In this document: in pieces, positions 58,365 to 64,000 of the stretch
Position numbering within the stretch: the stretch's first letter is position 1
Layout: every line of letters begins with the position of its first letter
Program-made: the position numbers and the translations under genes
The notes under the pieces: model-generated
Told to the model about the DNA's origin: nothing
What the model saw: the letters and a program-made list of their open reading frames with translations, nothing else
Databases searched by the model: none
NCBI GenBank assembly: GCA_002811645.1
Contig: PDIP01000033.1
Span: 1 to 64,000 of the forward strand
Source of the DNA: Corallochytrium limacisporum
Taxonomy: Eukaryota; Opisthokonta
Direction of reading: 5' to 3'
DNA length: 64,000 nucleotides

Positions 58365-59267
58365 TCAGTGTCGATAGTGTACAGATGAACGAATGTGAAT
58401 GTGATGTGGCCCCATAACCTTGATATGATCGTATTGCAGCAACGGGCTCTGTTGGGGTGGGAACGATTCTTCGGGGAACAAACGCGGCCGGCCCTCTTTC
58501 TTGGCGTTCACCTCGCCGCACAGATGGCCGCAGACAGTGATGCGCACCTCATCGACCAGTTTCTGGAAAACCATCGGTGCGATCACCTTGCCACCGGCGG
58601 TCACGTCGAGCAAGCGGATTCCAAAGTCAGACCACAGTGCTGCAAGGAGCTTCTTAAGGTCTACATGCTTACCATTGTGGTTGGGGAAGGCTTGTACCCT
58701 CACCCTACGGCTAGTGTGCAGCAATGCATCAACCTTTGCCTGCAGTTTCTTTGCCACCGTTTCGTTGCACGTTGCTACCAGTACAGGTAGCTCCAGATCA
58801 TTCAGACTGGGAGAGTCGAACATGGCAATGTTGGGGATATCAAGATCTGGTGAACGAGTTAATACAACCTGTAAAGGCAGACGGTGGTGGACTTTGAGCG
58901 TGTTCGTGCGACAGTAAGATGCTGCCCAGGGTTCATTGCGTAAAATCTCGCCAGTCAAAAGCACTGCATCCGCGTATGCCCAGCCCGTGTTCAGCAGAAG
59001 CCAGTCCAGTTCAGCACCACGTTTGATCCTATCCGGAGAGGCCTTAGCCTCCTTCTTCAGGACAATGTCTGCTGCACAACTTGACTCGCTCTCCTTCAGA
59101 GCCAACACGCCGTCCATGGACATGGCCGACATTGTCCAGACATAGGGCCGAGTGGCCGCAATGGTGGAGCCATGATCATCAATTTCGAGTGGTCGACCCT
59201 GTCGAGCATCCTCGGGGACCTCGTACAATTTGACGATCTCCTCCGGATTTGGGTCCCAGTACTCCAT
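58365..59267 (-). CDS. RibD C-terminal-domain protein (riboflavin-type pyrimidine reductase family)
   Basis: A 300-residue protein of the DHFR-like RibD-C/Rib7 family. Known members reduce the ribosylamino-pyrimidine of riboflavin synthesis with NADPH. Visible: RPYVWTMSAMSMDGVLAL (residues 40-57, matching RPxVxxxxAxSLDG), then WAYADAVLLTGEILRNEPW (the GxxTxxxDxP region), and LLDVTAGGKVIAPMVFQKLVDEVRITVCGHLCGE (the GG/LVDE strand-helix at the domain end). The early part (MEYWDPNPEEIVKLYEVPED) and the inserted CxAD/Lys-rich loop are not in the core family, so exact reaction is uncertain. An intact GxxTxxxxD is only partly kept. Animals lack riboflavin synthesis, so the presence of the gene is notable. 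The 5' end faces the BIG-type gene. Confidence 0.78.
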   Translation of the reverse strand: MEYWDPNPEEIVKLYEVPEDARQGRPLEIDDHGSTIAATRPYVWTMSAMSMDGVLALKESESSCAADIVLKKEAKASPDRIKRGAELDWLLLNTGWAYADAVLLTGEILRNEPWAASYCRTNTLKVHHRLPLQVVLTRSPDLDIPNIAMFDSPSLNDLELPVLVATCNETVAKKLQAKVDALLHTSRRVRVQAFPNHNGKHVDLKKLLAALWSDFGIRLLDVTAGGKVIAPMVFQKLVDEVRITVCGHLCGEVNAKKEGRPRLFPEESFPPQQSPLLQYDHIKVMGPHHIHIRSSVHYRH

Positions 59268-60614
59268 GGGTTTCTTAGGTCTTGTTGAGCTCTCTTTAGA
59301 CTGCGGTGCGTTTCAAAATAAATATATACCCAGGTGGTCGCCTCTCATGCAGCGACCATCTGCGACAAGGCGTTCGTCAGTAGTCAGCCTAAAGTACCTT
59401 GTACATGCACAGTCTTCAGATATTCCTGCTTCAGGGCCCCGTGATTTCAGAACGCCAGGATAAATCGAACCAATCTTGCAACCGTCAGCACCACCGCCAC
59501 CAAGAAACCACTGAGATTCACCCGCTCTGGCCACCAATTCACATGGCTCCTCCACAGGTACAGTAAGGGAGAGGGTGTCGTTGGGGCCCGAAGGAAAGAG
59601 AAGGGATTTGCTTCTCCCGGCAGAGGGATCCTGCGCAGTGTTGAAAAGAAAGATAGTTGTGCTTGTGGGTTCTGGAGGAAAAGCTTGGTGTTTGCCTTGG
59701 CAATAGCCGATCTGTGGGCCCTCCCATCATCCGTACACAAAACCCCCTCGGACCCCCCCCCAACCCCCCCCCCGCGAGCGAGGGAGACACGGACCGCACG
59801 GGCTCAGCGTTAATTCGAAGTAATTACTTATTGTTAGGGTTAGGGGTTATTTAATCCACTTGGTACATTTTTTTCCTTCGGTTTCGGGCCACATCATTCT
59901 GACATAGCGACGGAGGGCGCAAGGACTTTTCCCGGTTCGGTCTGGAACAGACAACAGCCCCCCTCCCCCTCCCGGGGGCGGGGGGACGGGAGGCTTGCCC
60001 CGTCCCGTATGTCGATAAGGAGACCAACGCAGTACGGTACTAAATATACTGCCTTCGCATTCGCCAAATGTGTACACGGTGATTCGTTTTGACTGTTGTG
60101 CCTCAGTCCCAATTAGCATCACTCTCCCGGGAAGTTTGGGGACGGGGACGGTACTGAATGTACCATGATGTTGGCCTTGGCACATCGCTTGTTGCCTCGG
60201 TTTGCTCCGAAGGCCGATCCGGCGGTGGGACGGAGTATCGCCGGTGTCCCTTTTACTCTGAAACGCGTTTGGGTCGCTGCACCGGGGTAGCTTCCGTTTG
60301 TGCAATTCGCTCCATTTTCAACACTGCTGTTGGACGCGCGTTAAACTAATGTTGATGATTCCACCAGTCATTATATTGGGAAGTCGTGGCACGAATCACT
60401 TGTCAGACTTGCTAGTTGAGGGAGTCAAACAGGAGGGTATATGGGACTTTGGAGCGATGAATAACTGTCGTAGAGCAGTATATACTGCAAAAGGGACAAA
60501 TTTCGTCGCAGACATTTCATAGCCATGTCGCATGTGCAGATATGATGAGTCATGAGCAATGACAGTATAAAGGAGTCTAAATCACAAGGACTGGAATAGC
60601 AGACGATCTTGAAA
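59268..60614. other. Divergent intergenic region between RibD-C and BIG-type genes
   Basis: About 1.35 kb between two gene starts. It contains C runs of 9 and 10 (59753-59773) followed by GCGAGCGAGGGAG, two TTAGGG units (59834-59845) and CCCGGGGGCGGGGGG near 59970. No gene is recognised. Confidence 0.5.
59753..59773. repeat. Paired poly(C) runs (9 and 10)
   Basis: Nine C, AA, ten C, then GCGAGCGAGGGAG. The C-run plus GAGCGAGG combination repeats the arrangement at 5845. It lies in a divergent 5' region. Confidence 0.9.
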
Positions 60615-63600
60615 ATGTCAACTAGTACGGCTTCAGTGGCTACCACTGCCTCAGCAGCGAGTAGCCTTGCACAAGGCTATGGTCCATTAGTACAGAGCCT
60701 CAGGAAGCTCAAGAGTGTAAAAGAAACCCAGGTGAAGAAACGAAAGCCAATTCTTGATCAGATTGACAAGGCCTTGAACGAGGTGACTGAGGATGATGGG
60801 ACGCCCAAGACGACGGACTCACCGGTTGACGCCGATCCATACTTTGAGCCTTTTCGGCTGTGTATGAAGAGCGGTGTAGTGCCTATGCAGGTAGCCGCAC
60901 TCGATGGTGTCCAAAAACTGATTGCGTATGGTCATTTGAAGGGTGAAATGATGACTACAGTAACAAAGGAGCCGGAAAAGGATAGCGGATCGACGGAAAA
61001 ACAAGAAGTGAGCGTGCCTCTCATCGATCTCATCATCCCCACCGTGTGTGAATGCTTTGCAGGAGGCCAGACGCCAGATGATGTTCAGCTACAGGTCATT
61101 CGTGTGCTGCTTACGGCAGTTTCATCCGGGAATTGTGAGGTGCACGACAGCTCGCTGCTGAGTGCGTTCCGCACCTGTTACAACATATACCTCATCTCCA
61201 AGTCACTTGTCAATCAGACTACTGCAAAGGCTTCCCTTACGCAGATGCTGAATGTAATTTTTCAGCGGATGGAAACTAAGGAAAGTACAACGCGTCAATC
61301 TATGAAGCCTGTAAAAAATGACGGAGAACCGACCGAGCAGGAACTCGACGAAGCGGTTCAAGCAGTCATATCTGATGCTGTCCGGGCAATCTCAAATCCG
61401 GCACTGGCAGAGGATGATGGTGAAGACCAAGTGACAGAAGCAGAAGAAACTGCAGCAGAAAAGGCAAAGGCAGAGGATGAGAAGCAGACCCACGTTGATG
61501 AGGAGGCAAGCACGTCGGACGGAGCAAAGAAGCCAGGAAAATATGGGTTCTGCATTGTATGCGAAAAGCCCGCAGATAAATGGTGCGCCCAAACACGGCA
61601 GCCCGTCTGTAGCGTAGAATGCAAGAATGCGTACATAGCGAGTCTCGAAGACAACCCTGAGGACGCGACAGTTAACGAAGCGGCCTTTTCAGAAGTGCTG
61701 CAGCGCGATGCCTACCTAGTTTTCCGGTCCTTGTGCAAGATGAGTATGAAATCCATTGGGTCCATTCAGCAATCTGACAGGCGATCTCAGGAAATTCGCA
61801 GCAAGACTTTGGCCCTGGAACTGCTTCTGTCTGTCTTGCAAGGTGCCGGCCCAGTTTTTCAGACGCACCCAATGTTTATCTCTGCGGTGCGCCAGTACCT
61901 TTGTCTGAGCCTAACCCGCAATGGAGTCAGCTCAAACCCAGGCATATTCGAGCTGGCGCTGAACATTTTTCTGGCACTGCTGTCTTCCTTTAAGCATTTC
62001 ATGAAGGTACAGATTGAGGTATTCTTCGGTGACATTTTCCTGAATATTTTGGAGACGTCAACATCGTCATTTCAGCACAAGTGGCTGGTATTGCAGGCGC
62101 TCAAGGAAGTATGCGACAGCCCGCCGACCATCATGGACATTTACCTCAACTACGACTGCGGTCTGAATCACAACAATGTGGTCGAGCGCCTTATCAATGA
62201 CCTCAGTAAGATTGCACAGGGAAGGCATGTGGCAGAGCTGGGTGCCACGCAGCAGCAGGAATATAACATGCGTGTCAAGGGCGTGGAATGCCTTGCCGCA
62301 ATCCATAGAAGTATGGCAGTGTGGGCTCAGGACCTTATAGATGAACTCAACGGCACGCCCATCCCGGATAAACCGGACACGGTCAAAGAAGGTGAGGAAC
62401 GGACTAGCATGGAGCTAAACTCAGGCGGCGACGTCAATGGTGCCGGCCATGTCCGATCCAAAGCCCGTGATTCTCCCTACGGGGGATCAACAACACCGGT
62501 TCCGGCCGATGATTCGTCTTCATTTGAATTCCGGAAAAAGAAGAAGGAAGACTTTGCCAAGGGGCTGGCTTTGTTCGAGCAGCGGCCTAAGAAAGGTGTC
62601 AAATATTTCCAGGAGAATGAATTTGTGGGCTCTGAGGCCGGTGAAGTCGCTGTCTTCCTGCACGACACCGAGAAGCTTGACAACACTGCTATCGGTGAGT
62701 ACCTGGGTGACCCCGATGACTTTTGCCAGAAAGTCATGTACGGTTACGTGGACTACCTGGATTTCACAGAAATGCCCCTGGTGGAAGCACTACGCCTGTT
62801 TCTTTCTGGTTTTCGCCTGCCTGGTGAAGCCCAAAAGATTGATCGTCTTATGGAAAAGTTTGCGCAGCGATACTGCGAGAACAACCCAGACAATGGCATA
62901 TTTGCTTCAGCTGATACAGCCTACGTGCTGGCATTTTCCATCATTATGTTGACGACTGACTTGCACTCTGCGCATGTTAAGAAAAAAATGACCAAGGAGG
63001 AATTCATTCGGAACAACCGCGGCATTAATGACTCTAAGGATCTGCCTCAGGAGTATCTTGAAGGCATCTACGATGAGATCGCTGCTAATGAGATCAAGAT
63101 GAAGGATATGAAGCCAAGCGTGAAGCCAACGCAAGCTGAGCTCATGAACGAATCCAAGAGGCGAAGCCTGTACAGCAAGGAAATGCAATATCTCGTCGAG
63201 AATGCCCAAAATGTGCTAAAGGAACGGGCAGATGCAAATGATGCAGATTCCGAGTTCCAGATTGCCACACAAATCGAATTGGTCCGTCCTTTGTTCCGTG
63301 CCGCATGGACTAGCTCTCTGGCCGCATTCTCTGTGGCTTTTCAGAACATGGATGATCCTGAAGTGCTGGGTATGTGCCTAGAAGGCTTTAAGTTGTCTGT
63401 GCGCATTGCCGGTGTCTTTGGATTGGACATGGAACGCGATGCCTTTGTGCAGGGTCTATGCAAGTTCACATCACTGAACAGTGATCTTGGCGAATTGAAG
63501 CCTAAGAACGTGGAATGCATGAAGGCACTAATTTCATTGGGCTACACGGATGGTAACTTCCTGCGTAAGAATTGGTATGACATTCTTAAGGCGATTTCAG

Positions 63601-64000
63601 AGTTGGACATGGCCCAATCCGTCGATGTGGGCGAAAATGGCCACGATGCTAAAGGCTCGCGTAGGAAATCGGGCGATGTCATACCTGGTTCTGGCGAGCG
63701 AAGTGCGCCTGGCCGCGGCCATCGCTATGACCGGGAGAAGCTTCGCCACGTGCAGGAGACGATGGGGGAAAAGAACGCACAGGCGCTGCTGGTGTCCGTG
63801 GACAAGGTCTTTGCCTCAACCTCTCGCCTATCCGGTGAAGCTATCGTGGACTTTGTCCGTTGGCTCTGCCAGGTGAGTGTTGAGGAACTGCAAGCATCGG
63901 ATGTACCCCGCATGTACTCACTGGCCAAGATGGTGGAAATTGCGTACTACAATATGGGTCGTATTCGTCTTGAATGGAGTCGCATGTGGGTGGTCATGGG
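60615..64000 (+). CDS. ARFGEF: BIG/Sec7-type guanine-nucleotide exchange factor for Arf, 5' part (runs off the window)
   Basis: Large trans-Golgi Arf activator of the BIG1/BIG2/Sec7p group. ATG 60615 opens a frame that stays open to the window end (1128 codons). The N-terminal DCB region includes YGPLVQSLRKLKS and DAYLVFRSLCKMSMK. A Cys cluster at residues 313-336 (C-x2-C-x7-C-x7-C-x3-C) forms a small zinc-finger-like insert, not one I recall from human BIGs. The HUS region contains FLNILETSTSSFQHKWLVLQAL and IYLNYDCGLNHNNVVERL. The Sec7 domain (about 639-832) has FRLPGEAQKIDRLMEKFA with the catalytic glutamic-finger Glu738, and AYVLAFSIIMLTTDLHS. The HDS region starts after it; AIVDFVRWLCQVSVEEL and MYSLAKMVEIAYYNMGRIRLEWSRMW reach the window edge. 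The C-terminus is missing only because the window ends. Confidence 0.95.
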   Translation, partial: MSTSTASVATTASAASSLAQGYGPLVQSLRKLKSVKETQVKKRKPILDQIDKALNEVTEDDGTPKTTDSPVDADPYFEPFRLCMKSGVVPMQVAALDGVQKLIAYGHLKGEMMTTVTKEPEKDSGSTEKQEVSVPLIDLIIPTVCECFAGGQTPDDVQLQVIRVLLTAVSSGNCEVHDSSLLSAFRTCYNIYLISKSLVNQTTAKASLTQMLNVIFQRMETKESTTRQSMKPVKNDGEPTEQELDEAVQAVISDAVRAISNPALAEDDGEDQVTEAEETAAEKAKAEDEKQTHVDEEASTSDGAKKPGKYGFCIVCEKPADKWCAQTRQPVCSVECKNAYIASLEDNPEDATVNEAAFSEVLQRDAYLVFRSLCKMSMKSIGSIQQSDRRSQEIRSKTLALELLLSVLQGAGPVFQTHPMFISAVRQYLCLSLTRNGVSSNPGIFELALNIFLALLSSFKHFMKVQIEVFFGDIFLNILETSTSSFQHKWLVLQALKEVCDSPPTIMDIYLNYDCGLNHNNVVERLINDLSKIAQGRHVAELGATQQQEYNMRVKGVECLAAIHRSMAVWAQDLIDELNGTPIPDKPDTVKEGEERTSMELNSGGDVNGAGHVRSKARDSPYGGSTTPVPADDSSSFEFRKKKKEDFAKGLALFEQRPKKGVKYFQENEFVGSEAGEVAVFLHDTEKLDNTAIGEYLGDPDDFCQKVMYGYVDYLDFTEMPLVEALRLFLSGFRLPGEAQKIDRLMEKFAQRYCENNPDNGIFASADTAYVLAFSIIMLTTDLHSAHVKKKMTKEEFIRNNRGINDSKDLPQEYLEGIYDEIAANEIKMKDMKPSVKPTQAELMNESKRRSLYSKEMQYLVENAQNVLKERADANDADSEFQIATQIELVRPLFRAAWTSSLAAFSVAFQNMDDPEVLGMCLEGFKLSVRIAGVFGLDMERDAFVQGLCKFTSLNSDLGELKPKNVECMKALISLGYTDGNFLRKNWYDILKAISELDMAQSVDVGENGHDAKGSRRKSGDVIPGSGERSAPGRGHRYDREKLRHVQETMGEKNAQALLVSVDKVFASTSRLSGEAIVDFVRWLCQVSVEELQASDVPRMYSLAKMVEIAYYNMGRIRLEWSRMWVVM

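Noticed and set aside
59834-59845. TTAGGGTTAGGG telomere-like sequence
   Set aside because: Only two units, inside a normal intergenic region; expected by chance.

Overview
The window is nuclear DNA from a eukaryote with compact, almost intron-free genes. Most coding regions are single uninterrupted frames, and the few introns I can propose are about 50 nt long. The gene set points to a single-celled relative of animals (Holozoa). It has a non-muscle-type myosin regulatory light chain, a TPPP/p25-alpha protein, FANCL, MCMBP, DPY19, a glycogen-targeting PP1 subunit, MINPP1 ending in SDEL and a SelJ-type protein. It also has fungus-like traits: a PTR2-type peptide transporter, a stand-alone phosphopantetheine adenylyltransferase and a RibD-C reductase-like protein. 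The gene content, density and intron poverty would suit a Corallochytrium-like organism, but that is inference and not shown by the sequence.

Layout. 0.4-5.4 kb: peptide transporter (+), SnoaL/NTF2-fold protein (+), TPPP-like gene (-) with an in-frame stop. 9.4-14.9 kb: secreted acidic protein (+), orphan 831-aa protein (-), assembly gap, myosin light chain (-). 16.9-24.6 kb: SelJ-like selenoprotein with a SECIS element (+), orphan (+), PPAT (-), PLPBP (+), ABHD10-like hydrolase (-). 25.2-39.3 kb: ANAPC2 (+), an ARL3 relic (-), MINPP1 (+), MCMBP (-), NOP53 (-), FANCL (+), CHMP6 (-), a damaged coiled-coil gene (-). 39.3-44.5 kb: no gene recognised. 44.5-64 kb: membrane protein (+), gamma-glutamyl hydrolase (-), UBA protein (+), PP1 glycogen-targeting subunit (-), DPY19-like C-mannosyltransferase (+), RibD-C protein (-), and the 5' part of a BIG-type Arf GEF (+), which runs off the end.

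Architecture. Genes alternate strand in tail-to-tail pairs with short 3' spacers (7 to about 370 nt). Most head-to-head intervals are long (0.5-5 kb). These 5' regions, and not the coding frames, hold poly(C)/poly(G) runs, GA/CT microsatellites, E2F-like sites and a recurring GGGGCCTATTT word. The genes form no single pathway. A cell-cycle and genome-maintenance set (ANAPC2, MCMBP, FANCL, NOP53) does sit in one 12-kb stretch, and E2F-like sites lie upstream of two of its members.

The most notable discovery is the SelJ-like gene. An in-frame TGA at 18025 splits a J1-crystallin/SelJ-family frame where relatives, as I recall them, carry Cys or Sec. A convincing form-II SECIS stem-loop lies about 60 nt after the final stop codon.
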